A DNA stretch of 64,000 nucleotides, from positions 1 to 64,000 of the forward strand of contig NZ_CAJFCI010000037.1 in assembly GCF_904061905.1 (NCBI RefSeq). The letters are read 5' to 3'. Position 1 is the first letter of the stretch. Every line of letters begins with the position of its first letter. Shown in pieces: positions 27,095 through 35,600 of the stretch. The notes beneath the pieces are model-generated. The model saw only the letters and a list, made by a program, of their open reading frames with translations. It was not told the DNA's origin and did no database searches. The position numbers were made by a program, and so were the translations under genes. Origin of the DNA: Zestomonas carbonaria (GTDB lineage: Bacteria; Pseudomonadota; Gammaproteobacteria; Pseudomonadales; Pseudomonadaceae).

Positions 27095-27509
27095 CAGTAC
27101 TCACCTGTCGAGGCGAAACAACAGGCTCCGGCGCGCGCAGGCGCGAGCGCCCACTGGCTGTCAGTGGGCTTGTGTCGGAGCTATGGAAATCGGCTGGAGA
27201 TCAGCCGAGCGGCGCGTAGGCCGGCGGCGGGGTGCCGATCCGGACATGCGGCGGTGCGACAGGAGAGGAGGTTGGCGGAGCGACCGTGCGCGCTTGCTCA
27301 CCGAAGGCTTCGGTGTTCATTGCAGGAGATGCGATGAGCGCGGCACTGTTCATGGGAATCGCCAATGGTTTGCGGGCCCCGGAGGGACTTGCCGAAACTA
27401 GTCGCTTGGAGGACCTGCGTCAACCGTGCGGAGTATCGAGCGCATTGGCGAACGGCATCTTTTTATTGGATCCCCGCGTTCGTGGGAATCCAGTAACCAA
27501 CCCGCAGCC
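27095..27509. other. 415-bp gap without a confident gene
   Basis: A plus-strand frame starts at ATG 27334 after AGGAG and begins MSAALFMGIANGLRAPEGLA, but it then runs through a REP-like repeat and antisense to yebG up to 27600, so it is probably a gene remnant or chance. The rest contains the likely promoter of the transporter and no other recognisable feature. Confidence 0.4.
27465..27493. repeat. Single REP-like element (ATTGG...CCCGCG family)
   Basis: ATTGGATCCCCGCGTTCGTG followed by GGAATCCAG, one hairpin copy of the family seen as a pair at 18534-18613. It sits 16 bp after the yebG stop and could act as a 3' end stabiliser. Confidence 0.7.
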
Positions 27510-27770
27510 TCACTCGTCGCCCGAGCCGTTCAACTCGCCGAGCGCGTCGGGCTGGTTCTTGAAGGCGCGGGCGAAGATGTCGCGGTTCTTCGCCATATAG
27601 ATGCCGAGCTCCTCGACCTGCTCCTCGTTCAGCGACGGCACGGCCCGGTGCAGTACGACGGACAGCGACTCCGCCAGCTCCAGCATCTTGTCATGACGAT
27701 CCGCTTCGGCCTTATCCATGAACAGGCGCTCCGGATCCCGGCTGCTGCGATACACCACTTCGACGGCCAT
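27510..27770 (-). CDS. yebG: YebG-family SOS-induced protein
   Basis: 86 residues. AVEVVYRSSRDPERLFMDKA is the conserved YebG N-terminus, followed by the helical EADRHDKMLELAESLSVVLH and an acidic tail. YebG is a small DNA-damage-inducible protein of unknown mechanism. A near-consensus LexA box lies 38 bp upstream, which confirms SOS control in this organism. Confidence 0.9.
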   Translation of the reverse strand: MAVEVVYRSSRDPERLFMDKAEADRHDKMLELAESLSVVLHRAVPSLNEEQVEELGIYMAKNRDIFARAFKNQPDALGELNGSGDE

Positions 27771-27808
27771 TCATCACCTCACCTTCACTGCTGATTCGTT
27801 CTAGATAA

Positions 27809-27824
27809 CTGTTCAAATATACAG
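27809..27824 (-). promoter_or_regulatory. LexA (SOS) box of yebG
   Basis: CTGTTCAAATATACAG matches the gammaproteobacterial LexA consensus CTGT-N8-ACAG, with an AT-rich centre. It is 38 bp upstream of the yebG ATG, overlapping the expected promoter. Confidence 0.88.
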
Positions 27825-27917
27825 TATTGGCAAGCATAAGGCAGCGCGCGGCGTTTGGCCAGCACGACGATCGATTTTCTATCGCGACGATTGGGAAATT
27901 CTCTCTTCGAAGTATGG

Positions 27918-27955
27918 ATTACGATCGTAATTTAATATTAAATTACATCCGTAAT
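27918..27955 (+). promoter_or_regulatory. Twin ATTACG palindromes upstream of the SDR gene
   Basis: ATTACGATCGTAAT (27918-27931) is a perfect 14-bp palindrome, and ATTACATCCGTAAT (27942-27955) is an imperfect copy whose centre is 24 bp away. Between and overlapping them, AATTTAATATTAAATT is a third perfect palindrome. This arrangement is typical of a two-site operator for a TetR- or MarR-type repressor, placed 28 bp before the SDR start. No regulator gene adjoins it. Confidence 0.6.
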
Positions 27956-27982
27956 TCATTAGGGCGCAGCCCGTAGAGAAAG

Positions 27983-28786
27983 ATGATGAGCAAGTCGATC
28001 AAGGGCACTGCGCTGGTGACCGGCGCGTCTTCCGGAATTGGAGCCACCTACGCCAAGCGCCTGGCCCGGCGCGGCTACGACCTGCTGCTGGTGGCCCGCG
28101 ACCAGCAGCGTCTGGACGACCTGGCCAAGGCCCTGGCCCAGGAAAACGGCGTGCGCGTCGAAGTGCTGCGCGCCGACCTGACCCGGGAGGCTGACTTGGC
28201 ACTCATCGAACAGCGCCTGCGCGACGATGAGGCCATCAGCCTGCTGGTCAACAATGCCGGCATCGCTCTCAACGGCACCCTGGCCGAGGCCGATCCGGCC
28301 AAGGTCGGCGCCCTGATCAACCTCAACATCCTCGCCCTGACCCGCCTGTCGTCGGTGGCCGCGGCGAGTTTTGGCGCCCGGGAGCAGGGCGCGATCGTCA
28401 ATGTCGCCTCGGTGGTTGCGCTGATCCCGGAGATGTTCAACGCCGTCTACAGCGCCAGCAAGGCCTATGTGCTGAGTTTGAGCCAGACCATGCAGAGCGA
28501 GCTCGGCCCGCGGGGCGTGCGGGTCCAGGCGGTGCTGCCCGGCGTGACCCGCACCGAGATCTGGGAGCGCTCCGGCATCGACGAGGCCAGCTTGCCGGTG
28601 GAGATGATCATGGAGGTCGGCGACATGGTGGATGCGGCATTGGCCGGCTTCGACCAGGGCGAGGTGGTGACCATTCCCTCGCTGCCCGATGCCGATGACT
28701 GGGCCCGGTTCGTCGGTGCCCGCGCCAAGCTCGGCCCCAACCTGTCTCACAGCCGTCCTGCGGAACGCTACCGGATTACCGGTTAG
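27983..28786 (+). CDS. Short-chain dehydrogenase/reductase
   Basis: 267 residues. TGASSGIGATYAKRLARRGY near residue 14 is the NAD(P) motif, NNAGIALNGTL the NAG motif, and YSASKAYVLSLS the catalytic Tyr-x3-Lys. The substrate is unknown; the closest sense is the classical SDRs acting on steroid- or ketone-like compounds. Two adjacent ATGs (27983, 27986) are possible. The strong paired palindromes just upstream imply tight repression, and a perfect terminator follows the stop. Confidence 0.88.
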   Translation: MMSKSIKGTALVTGASSGIGATYAKRLARRGYDLLLVARDQQRLDDLAKALAQENGVRVEVLRADLTREADLALIEQRLRDDEAISLLVNNAGIALNGTLAEADPAKVGALINLNILALTRLSSVAAASFGAREQGAIVNVASVVALIPEMFNAVYSASKAYVLSLSQTMQSELGPRGVRVQAVLPGVTRTEIWERSGIDEASLPVEMIMEVGDMVDAALAGFDQGEVVTIPSLPDADDWARFVGARAKLGPNLSHSRPAERYRITG

Positions 28787-28806
28787 GACTCTTCAGGCGG
28801 ACCTTT

Positions 28807-28840
28807 GCGCCTTGGCCGGTGACGGCCAAGGCGCTTTTTT
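28807..28840 (+). terminator. Rho-independent terminator of the SDR gene
   Basis: GCGCCTTGGCC (28807-28817) and GGCCAAGGCGC (28824-28834) form a perfect 11-bp stem with a six-base loop, followed by six T residues. It sits 21 bp after the SDR stop and just beyond the end of the convergent endonuclease gene. Confidence 0.92.
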
Positions 28841-28845
28841 ATGGT

Positions 28846-29568
28846 TCATGGCGCCGCTCCCGCGACGGTCTGGAGGCGGTTGCAGAGCTGCTTGTCGAAA
28901 CCGCCGACGAAGGGATTGCCCCAGCCCATCACGCAGCCGACCACCTGGTTGCGCTGGCGCTCCCAGCGTTCGACCGGGTAATGCTTGTGCCAGGCTTCGT
29001 AGATCCGGCGGTCCTGCTTCGACAGCCGCAGCTTGTAGCGCTCGCTCATGTACAGGTAGGTGCGGGCGATCATGCCGCGCACCTGCTTGCGGGGCATCGC
29101 CAGCCTGGCCTTGAAGTCCACCACCATCGGGCAGGCGCCGTACTGGCTGGGGGGCTGCGGCAGCCAGCCGTAGGCGAAATTGCTGCGATCGCCGTTGATC
29201 TCGCCGATTCCCGGCACCAGGTTGTGCAAGTCGGCCTCGGCGCGCCGGTAGACATCGTCGTGCTGCGCGCAGTGCTGGCGGCCACCCCGTTGCCAGCACT
29301 GGCGCTGGTGGCCGATCTGCCAGGCCGGGACGATGTGCTCCCACTCGATGCGCGCGGCACGTTGCGGGTTCTTGCGCGGCACGTAGCCGCAGCTTTTCAG
29401 GTCGACGCGATTGCCCTGGAACCTGCAACCACAGTAGAACTCGACGGATTGCCGGCCGTAGAGCTGCCAGCCGATTTTCTTGGCTTCGGCGAAGGTGCGT
29501 GGCGGGGCGGCGAGGGTCGGGGAAGAAAGCCCGAAAACGAACAGGGCGAGGAAACTTCGCAGGCGCAT
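28846..29568 (-). CDS. endA: Secreted or periplasmic endonuclease I (EndA family)
   Basis: 240 residues. The first 20 residues (RSFLALFVFGLSSPTLAA) form a signal peptide. IEWEHIVPAWQIGHQRQCW carries the His-metal finger active site, and LHNLVPGIGEINGDRSNFAY supplies the asparagine-containing second half. Cysteines in YCGCRFQG, CWQRGG and later positions fit disulfides in the periplasm. It should cut double-stranded DNA nonspecifically outside the cytoplasm. Confidence 0.9.
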   Translation of the reverse strand: MRLRSFLALFVFGLSSPTLAAPPRTFAEAKKIGWQLYGRQSVEFYCGCRFQGNRVDLKSCGYVPRKNPQRAARIEWEHIVPAWQIGHQRQCWQRGGRQHCAQHDDVYRRAEADLHNLVPGIGEINGDRSNFAYGWLPQPPSQYGACPMVVDFKARLAMPRKQVRGMIARTYLYMSERYKLRLSKQDRRIYEAWHKHYPVERWERQRNQVVGCVMGWGNPFVGGFDKQLCNRLQTVAGAAP

Positions 29569-29679
29569 GCGGAAACATCCAAAAGCGCCGCATCATAAAG
29601 ATCGCCCGGCTGGCAGTGGGCCTTTATTTTCAAAGGGTTAGATGTCTACCGCGTAGGGTGGGGCGGCGTTCCGGTTTCT

Positions 29680-29706
29680 GGTTCCCCGCGAACGCGGGGA
29701 TCCAAT
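29680..29706. repeat. Single REP-like element (CCCGCG family)
   Basis: GGTTCCCCGCGAACGCGGGG followed by ATCCAAT, a member of the family at 18534-18613. It lies 15 bp after the CoA-transferase stop. Confidence 0.7.
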
Positions 29707-29721
29707 AAAGTCTCCGATCGC

Positions 29722-30921
29722 TCAGATCGCCCCAGCCGCGCGCAAAGCCTCGATCTCGCCGGCCGTGTAGCCGAGCCCGGCCAGCACCTCGGCGTTGTGC
29801 TCGCCCAGCGCCGGGCCGGTCCAGGCGATCTCGCCGGGGGTGGCCGAGAGCTTCGGCACGATGCCGGGCATCTTGAACGGCTTGCCGTCCGGCAGGCGCG
29901 CGGACAGGAACATCTCGCGGGCGAGGAATTGCGGGTCGGCGAACATGTCCGCTGCCGAATAGATGCGGCTGGCCGGCACCTCGGCGCGGGTCAGCACGGC
30001 CTCCACCTCGGCCAGCGGCAGCGAGGCCGCCCAGCGGTCGATCACCCCGTACAGTTCGTCACGCCGCGCATCGCGGCCGTCGTTGCTGGCCAGGCCAGGG
30101 TCTTCCGCCAGGTCGTCACGGCCGATGGCCTGCATGAAGCGCTTGAAGATGGCATCGCCGTTGGCGCCGATCTGGATGTGCTTGCCGTCCGCCGTGGTGT
30201 GGATGGAGGAGGGGGTGATGCCGGGCATGATGTTGCCGGTGCGCTCGCGCACGAAGCCGAACACGTCGAACTCCGGCACCATGCTTTCCATCATGGCGAA
30301 GATCGCCTCGTACAGCGCCACGTCCACCATCTGGCCCTGGCCGCCGTTGACCTCGCGGTGGCGCAGCGCCATCAGCGCGCCGATCACGCCCCACAGCGCG
30401 GCGATCGAGTCGCCGATGGAGATGCCGGTGCGCACTGGCGGACGGTCCTCGAAACCGGTGATGTAGCGCAGCCCGCCCATCGACTCGCCGACCGCGCCGA
30501 AGCCCGGCTGGTCCTTCATGGGGCCGGTCTGGCCGAAACCGGACAGGCGCACCATCACCAGTTTCGGGTTCAGCGCATGCAGCACGTCCCAGCCGAGGCC
30601 GAGCTTTTCCAGCACGCCGGGGCGGAAGTTCTCGATCAGGATGTCGGCTTCGGCCAGTAGCTTCTTCAGTACCTCGCGGCCCTGCTCGTGCTTGAGGTTG
30701 AGGGTGAGCGAGCGCTTGTTGCGCGCTTGCACGAACCACCACAGCGAGGTGCCCTCGTAGAGTTTGCGCCACTTGCGCAGGGGATCGCCGCCGTCGGGCG
30801 ACTCCACCTTGACCACCTCGGCGCCGAACTCGGCGCAGATGCGCGAGGCGAAGGGGCCGGCGATCAGGGTGCCGAGTTCGACCACTTTCAGGCCGGCGAG
30901 AGGTTTGTTGGGCGGGTTCAT
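29722..30921 (-). CDS. Class III CoA-transferase (CaiB/BaiF family)
   Basis: 399 residues. LKVVELGTLIAGPFASRICA and FGAEVVKVESPDGGDPLRKW are the conserved N-terminal motifs, and GQGQMVDVALYEAIFAMMES contains the catalytic aspartate. It should move CoA from an acyl-CoA donor to a carboxylic acid, or exchange acyl groups. Fatty or aromatic acid catabolism is typical for such enzymes, but there is no neighbour to specify it. The start at 30921 was chosen as the first in the conserved region; the longer frame upstream is not family-like. Confidence 0.85.
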   Translation of the reverse strand: MNPPNKPLAGLKVVELGTLIAGPFASRICAEFGAEVVKVESPDGGDPLRKWRKLYEGTSLWWFVQARNKRSLTLNLKHEQGREVLKKLLAEADILIENFRPGVLEKLGLGWDVLHALNPKLVMVRLSGFGQTGPMKDQPGFGAVGESMGGLRYITGFEDRPPVRTGISIGDSIAALWGVIGALMALRHREVNGGQGQMVDVALYEAIFAMMESMVPEFDVFGFVRERTGNIMPGITPSSIHTTADGKHIQIGANGDAIFKRFMQAIGRDDLAEDPGLASNDGRDARRDELYGVIDRWAASLPLAEVEAVLTRAEVPASRIYSAADMFADPQFLAREMFLSARLPDGKPFKMPGIVPKLSATPGEIAWTGPALGEHNAEVLAGLGYTAGEIEALRAAGAI

Positions 30922-31195
30922 GGCGGCTCTTGGTCGTGAACGGATCTGCAAGCCTATTGCATTTTGTCCAAGGGTTGCGGAAGGAATCGCATCGAATGCG
31001 ATGGGATGACGCTTTGTCACGTGCGTTCGAAGGGGATTCTGCGGTTTAATCGAGGATGGCGAACGGATGCGCTTGGTTGAATAGCTTGGATGCTTTATCT
31101 CCTTTCCGAACTTTTCCTCGAACTCGTCCCGTTGCCGGCGAAACACGCTGCGGCTGGCTCGTGCCTGCTCGTTCGACGGGTGTTCTGAAAATATC

Positions 31196-31223
31196 ACATG
31201 TAATGTGTTGTGATCTTACATGT
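31196..31223 (+). promoter_or_regulatory. Inverted repeat at the head of the membrane-stress gene cluster
   Basis: ACATGTAA (31196-31203) and TTACATGT (31216-31223) are perfect 8-bp arms separated by 12 bp, 20 bp ahead of the YjfI start. The whole stretch 31185-31240 is AT-rich and is the most likely promoter of the cluster. A weak sigma-70-like pair, TTGTGA and TAATCT with 17-bp spacing, overlaps it. The repeat could be an operator for a repressor not encoded here. Confidence 0.55.
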
Positions 31224-31243
31224 TGAGTTTTAATCTGCGCCTC

Positions 31244-31858
31244 ATGAACAGCAAATCATCAGCCCATTACCAGCGTCTTTACCGCCAGCGCCTGCGCGAG
31301 CAGGGGCTGGTGAAGAAGGAGGTCTGGATACTGCCTGAGCATGCCCCGCTGCTCGTGGCGTACGAACGGAAACTGCGCCAGCCTCGGGCGATGCTGGCTT
31401 CTATGGAGAAGGAGAAGGGTATGAGCATGTTGCAGGTTTGGACCGCACAGGCTTTGTTTGACGCGCTGTCGGCTGCTGAGCCGTTCAAGGGTGGGCAGGC
31501 CGGTATCGAACTGATCCAGGGGGCCGATGCCGGTCTGCACGTGACCATGAGCGAGTACGGCGACCTTCCCCTGTTCATCGGGGTGTTCGGCGAACAGATC
31601 GTGGTCGAGGCGTTGCTCTGGCCGGCCACGGAAGTAAGGGACGCGGCGGCCTTCAATGACGAGGTGCTGCGTAGCCACAAGCTGTTCCCGCTGTCGTCCA
31701 TCGGCCTGGAGACACTGCCGGACGGACGTGACTGCTACATCATGTTCGGTGCTCTGAGCTCGTCCTCGACCCTGTCCGATGTGCTGTTCGAGATCGAGTT
31801 GCTGGCGGACAACGTGATCAAGGCCACCGAAGCCTACGAAGATTTCCTCAAGGGATAA
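31244..31858 (+). CDS. YjfI-like protein (DUF2170), first gene of the PspA/flotillin cluster
   Basis: 204 residues. The short N-terminal part (MNSKSSAHYQRLYRQRLREQ) is basic, and the rest fits DUF2170 (GLHVTMSEYGDLPLFIGVFG; HKLFPLSSIGLETLPDGRD; FGALSSSSTLSDVLFEIELL). E. coli yjfI precedes the PspA homologue yjfJ in the same order. The ATG at 31244 is chosen over the longer frame from 31220 because the latter overlaps the inverted repeat; there is no clear ribosome-binding site for either. It is 11 bp from pspA. Confidence 0.8.
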   Translation: MNSKSSAHYQRLYRQRLREQGLVKKEVWILPEHAPLLVAYERKLRQPRAMLASMEKEKGMSMLQVWTAQALFDALSAAEPFKGGQAGIELIQGADAGLHVTMSEYGDLPLFIGVFGEQIVVEALLWPATEVRDAAAFNDEVLRSHKLFPLSSIGLETLPDGRDCYIMFGALSSSSTLSDVLFEIELLADNVIKATEAYEDFLKG

Positions 31859-31869
31859 GGAGAGAGGCG

Positions 31870-32565
31870 ATGAACGTCTGGAGCAAATTGCTGACGGCAC
31901 TGCGTGGCGGTGCCAACGAAGTGGGCGAGGCCCTTGTCGATAGCCAGGCCTTGCGCATCCTCGACCAGGAGATTCGTGACGCCGATACCGAGCTGCGCAA
32001 GTCCAAGGAGGCTTTGGCCGAGATCATGGCCAGGCACAAGCTGGCCAGCGAGCGGGTGAACAAGAGCGCGGCGAAGATCACCGAATACGAGGCGTACGCG
32101 CTCAAGGCCCTGGAGGGTGGTAACGAGGCCCTGGCCAGGGAGGTGGCGGAAAAGATTGCCAACCTGGAGATCGAACAGGCCAGCGAACGCGAGCAGGCCG
32201 AAGGTTTCGCCGCCAGCGTGGCGCAACTGCGCAAGGCGGTGGCTCAGGCCGAAGGCAATATCAAGCGTCTGAAGCAGCAGGTGGACACGGTCAAGGCCAC
32301 CGAGAGCGTGCAGCGCGCGCAGATGGCCGTGGCCCAGCGCTATGGCGGTTCCCAGGCCAAACTGCACACTGCGGTGGAGTCGCTGGAGCGGATCAAGCAG
32401 AAGCAGGCCGAACGTGCCGCGCACATGGAGGCCAGTGCCGAACTAGCTGCCGAGAGCACGCCGGACGACGCCCTGGAGGCCAAGCTGCGCGCCGCCGGAA
32501 TCGTAGCGGACAGCGCCAGCGCTGACAGCGTGCTGGCGCGCCTCAGGGACAAGACCAAGTCCTGA
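31870..32565 (+). CDS. pspA: PspA/IM30-family membrane-stress protein
   Basis: 231 residues, almost entirely alpha-helical and coiled-coil, with the PspA start WSKLLTALRGGANEVGEALV and the conserved ILDQEIRDADTELRKSKEAL. PspA/IM30 (ESCRT-III-like) proteins bind and remodel stressed membranes. This is the YjfJ-like branch rather than the classical E. coli PspA with its PspBC partners, none of which are present. AGGAGAGAGG lies just before the ATG. Confidence 0.88.
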   Translation: MNVWSKLLTALRGGANEVGEALVDSQALRILDQEIRDADTELRKSKEALAEIMARHKLASERVNKSAAKITEYEAYALKALEGGNEALAREVAEKIANLEIEQASEREQAEGFAASVAQLRKAVAQAEGNIKRLKQQVDTVKATESVQRAQMAVAQRYGGSQAKLHTAVESLERIKQKQAERAAHMEASAELAAESTPDDALEAKLRAAGIVADSASADSVLARLRDKTKS

Positions 32566-32569
32566 TCTC

Positions 32570-32591
32570 GGCGGGAGCCGCGGCTCCCGCC
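32570..32591 (+). other. Perfect 22-nt inverted repeat between pspA and the YqiJ-like gene
   Basis: GGCGGGAGCCG and CGGCTCCCGCC pair fully with no T-run after. It is more likely an mRNA-stability or processing hairpin than a terminator, and would let PspA be made in excess over the proteins downstream. Confidence 0.65.
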
Positions 32592-32624
32592 ACTCCCAGC
32601 TACGTACAGCCAGGATGTAAGAAG

Positions 32625-33251
32625 ATGGAGCTTTTTCTACAGACCTCGTTGTCCTTTCCCGTGGTGTTGCTCAGCTTCCTGCTGTGCGTGGCGATCCTCT
32701 ACTGGTTGGTCGCCGCGCTGGGGCTGGTGGAGGTCGACGTACTGGATATCGAGGCCGACTCGCTGCAACCCGAAGGGCTGGCCGGGGTGCTGCTCAAGCT
32801 GGGCCTGAACGGCGTGCCGGTGACCCTGGTACTGACCCTGCTGTTCTTCTTCGCCTGGCTGATCTGCTATTTCGCCGAACTGCTGCTGTTGCGCTTCCTG
32901 CCACTGGGTATCCTGCGCTATCCGCTGGGTGTCGCGGTGGCGCTGGCATCCGCGCTGGTGGCGGTGCCGCTCGTCGGCTTCCTGGTCCGTCCCCTGCGTC
33001 CCCTGTTCCGCAAGCTGGAAGCCAGTGGCAGCCAGTCGCTGCTGGGGCAAGTCGCTCTGGTGCGTAGCGGCCGGGTGACGCCGGACTTCGGCGAGGCGAC
33101 CCTGGAGGATGGCGGCGCCGGCCTGATTCTGCGCATCCGCGCCGCCGATGCACTGGGCCTGAAGCGGGGCGACCGTGTGGTGCTGCTGGAATACCTGGAA
33201 GCCGAACATGCTTACCGGGTGATAACCGAGGACGAGTTCAGGGGCATCTGA
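32625..33251 (+). CDS. YqiJ-like membrane protein with NfeD-type OB domain
   Basis: 208 residues. Hydrophobic helices span residues 10-32 (VVLLSFLLCVAILYWLVAAL), about 65-90 and 100-130, followed by a C-terminal soluble domain from about 145 (LLGQVALVRSGRVTPDFGEA) typical of the NfeD/YqiJ OB fold. NfeD-type partners anchor and regulate flotillins. The flotillin gene follows 116 bp downstream. Confidence 0.8.
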   Translation: MELFLQTSLSFPVVLLSFLLCVAILYWLVAALGLVEVDVLDIEADSLQPEGLAGVLLKLGLNGVPVTLVLTLLFFFAWLICYFAELLLLRFLPLGILRYPLGVAVALASALVAVPLVGFLVRPLRPLFRKLEASGSQSLLGQVALVRSGRVTPDFGEATLEDGGAGLILRIRAADALGLKRGDRVVLLEYLEAEHAYRVITEDEFRGI

Positions 33252-33367
33252 CCCCGGGGCGACAGGGCCGGAACGATCGCCGGCCTTGGCCCAATGGCCG
33301 GCTGCAAGGCCGGCAGAGACTTTCAGGGCAGGATACCGCCCGCTTTTATCAAAGGAGATTGATTCTA

Positions 33368-35419
33368 ATGAGCCTCGCAATGCTGATGCCCTTCCTGGTC
33401 GGAGTGGCTGTGTTCTTCCTGCTGATCTTCGGCTTCTTCGTTCTGTTCAAGGCCTTCTATATCAAGGTTCCGCAAGGCACCGCGCTGATCGTCAACGATA
33501 TGAGCTCGACGCCCAAGGTGCATTTCACTGGCGCCCTGGTATACCCGGTGATCTACAAGAAGGAGTTCATGAAGATCTCCTTGCTGACTCTGGAGGTGGA
33601 CCGTCGCGGCAAGGACGGCCTGATCTGCCAGGACAACCTGCGCGCCGACATCACCGTGGCTTTCTACCTGCGGGTCAACGAGACCCAGGAAGACGTGCTC
33701 AAGGTGGCCAAGGCCATCGGCGTGGAGCGTGCCTCCGACCGCGCGGCGGTCAACGAGCTGTTCAACGCCAAGTTCTCCGAGGCGCTGAAGACCGTCGGCA
33801 AGCGTTTCGACTTCGTCCAGTTGTTCGAGGAGCGGCAGAGTTTCCGCGACCGTATCGTCGAGGTGATCGGCAACGACCTCAACGGTTACGTGCTGGAAGA
33901 CGTGGCCATCGACTACCTGGAGCAGACGCCGAAGAGCTCCCTCGACCCGAGCAACATCCTCGACGCCGAGGGCATCCGCAAGATCACCGAGCTGACCGCC
34001 GCGCAGAACGTCATCACCAACGAGCTGGAGCGCAACGAAGAGCTGGCGATCAAGAAGAAGAACGTCGAGACCCGCGAGGCGACCCTGTCGCTGGAACGCC
34101 AGCAGGCCGATGCCGAGGCGCGGCAGAAGCGCGAGATCGAGACCATCCGCGCCCGCGAGGAAGCCGAGACCCTCAAGGTCAAGGAAGAGGAACGGCTGAA
34201 GGCCGAGCAGGCGCGCATCCAGACCCAGCAGGAACTGGATATCCGTTCCGAAAACCACCAGCGCGAAGTGGAAGTGGCTCAGCAGAACCGCCAGCGCGCG
34301 GTGGTCATCGAAGTGGAGAAGGTCACCCGCGCCAAGGACCTGGAAGTGGTGGCCCGCGAGCGCGAGGTGGAGCTGCAGCGCATCGAGAAGGAGAAGGCGC
34401 TGGAGGAAGAGCGTAAGAACATCGCCGCGGTGATCCGTGAGCGGGTGGCGGTGGAGAAGACCGTGGCCCAGGAAGAAGAGCGCATCAAGGAGGTGCGCGA
34501 AGTGTCCGAGGCCGAGCGCCTCAAGCAGGTTACGGTGCTCAACGCCCAGGCCGAGGCCGAGCAGGAACTGGTGCGCCAGGTCAAGCAGGCCGAGGCCGAC
34601 GAGACCCGTTCCAAGCACAAGGCGGTCGAGATCAATACCCTGGCCCAGGCCGAGCTGGAAGCCGCGGCCAAGGAAGCCGAGGCCAAGAAGAAACTGGCCG
34701 AAGGCATCGAGGCCGAGCGCGCAGCGCCCGGCCTGGCCGATGCGCGGGTGCGTGAAGTCACCGCCGCGGCCAAGGAGAAGGAAGGTCTTGCCGAGGCCCG
34801 CGTACAGGCCGAGCGCCTGATCGCCGAAGCCAAGGGCGAGCAGGAAAAAGGCCTGGCGGTGGCGCGGGTTACCGAAGCCCAGGCGGCGGCGAAGGAGAAG
34901 GACGGCCTGGCCGATGCCAAGGTGCTGGAAGAGAAGCTCGGTGCCCAGGCACGCGGCGAAGAGCAGCTCGGCACGGCCAAGGCCAAGGCCACCAAGGATC
35001 TCGGCATGGCTGAGGCCGAGGTGCTGTTGGAGCGTCTGAACGCCGAGGCCGAAGGGCTGGGCAAGAAGTTCGGCGCGCTGGACTCGCTCAGCGACAACGC
35101 CCGCGCCCACGAAGAGTTCCGCATGCAACTGGAGAAGAGCTTCGAGGAAGCCATGGCCGCCATCGCCGCCAACAAGGACATCGCCAAGGACCAGGCTGAG
35201 GTGCTGGCCACCGCGCTGGCCAAGGCGAAGATCGAAATCGTCGGCGGCGAGGGTGACTTCTTCAACTCCTTCGCCAAGTCGCTGTCGGTGGGTAAGGCCA
35301 TCGAGGGCGTAGTCGGCAAGAGCCCAGTGGTGCAGGACGTACTGTCGCGCCTGTTGTCCGGCAAGCCGGCCGCTTCCCACCCGCCGGCCGGCTCCGGCAA
35401 TGGCGCGGGTGCGCTCTAG
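33368..35419 (+). CDS. YqiK-type flotillin
   Basis: 683 residues. An N-terminal hydrophobic helix (LMPFLVGVAVFFLLIFGFFV) anchors it to the inner membrane, the band-7/PHB domain follows (RADITVAFYLRVNETQEDVL to about 220), and a long Glu/Lys/Ala-rich coiled coil (about 230-600) ends in a less charged tail. Flotillins scaffold ordered membrane microdomains. A near-tandem AEAKGEQEKGLA / EAKGEQ-type repetition is visible in the coiled coil. The ATG at 33368 is 10 bases from AAAGGAG; a TTG at 33359 abuts it and is less likely. Confidence 0.88.
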   Translation: MSLAMLMPFLVGVAVFFLLIFGFFVLFKAFYIKVPQGTALIVNDMSSTPKVHFTGALVYPVIYKKEFMKISLLTLEVDRRGKDGLICQDNLRADITVAFYLRVNETQEDVLKVAKAIGVERASDRAAVNELFNAKFSEALKTVGKRFDFVQLFEERQSFRDRIVEVIGNDLNGYVLEDVAIDYLEQTPKSSLDPSNILDAEGIRKITELTAAQNVITNELERNEELAIKKKNVETREATLSLERQQADAEARQKREIETIRAREEAETLKVKEEERLKAEQARIQTQQELDIRSENHQREVEVAQQNRQRAVVIEVEKVTRAKDLEVVAREREVELQRIEKEKALEEERKNIAAVIRERVAVEKTVAQEEERIKEVREVSEAERLKQVTVLNAQAEAEQELVRQVKQAEADETRSKHKAVEINTLAQAELEAAAKEAEAKKKLAEGIEAERAAPGLADARVREVTAAAKEKEGLAEARVQAERLIAEAKGEQEKGLAVARVTEAQAAAKEKDGLADAKVLEEKLGAQARGEEQLGTAKAKATKDLGMAEAEVLLERLNAEAEGLGKKFGALDSLSDNARAHEEFRMQLEKSFEEAMAAIAANKDIAKDQAEVLATALAKAKIEIVGGEGDFFNSFAKSLSVGKAIEGVVGKSPVVQDVLSRLLSGKPAASHPPAGSGNGAGAL

Positions 35420-35490
35420 ACCGCTGGGCTGGCACCCCTCTCCCTGGAGAGGGACGCCAGCCACCCCGATAGAGATGGCCAGCCCGTTCC

Positions 35491-35559
35491 GTAGGAGCGA
35501 GCTTCGCTCGCGAAGCGTTCACCGTTGTCGGCTTTCGCGAGCGGAGTGCGTTCCTGCGG
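35491..35559. repeat. GTAGGAGC-family palindrome between flotillin and ATPase genes
   Basis: GTAGGAGCGAGCTTCGCTCG at the left and GCGAGCGGAGTGCGTTCCTG at the right form an imperfect hairpin. A short CCCTCTCCCTGGAGAGGG element precedes it near 35.44 kb. Together they fill the 181-bp space and may modulate expression of the large ATPase. Confidence 0.7.
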
Positions 35560-35600
35560 GGCCACCGCTGGCCTGAAGACGCAGAATCAGGAAGACCACG

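Noticed and set aside
27334..27600. Small protein starting MSAALFMGIANG after a good ribosome-binding site
   Set aside because: The frame runs through a REP-like repeat and antisense to yebG, so only the first ~40 codons could be meaningful; kept as a possible remnant.
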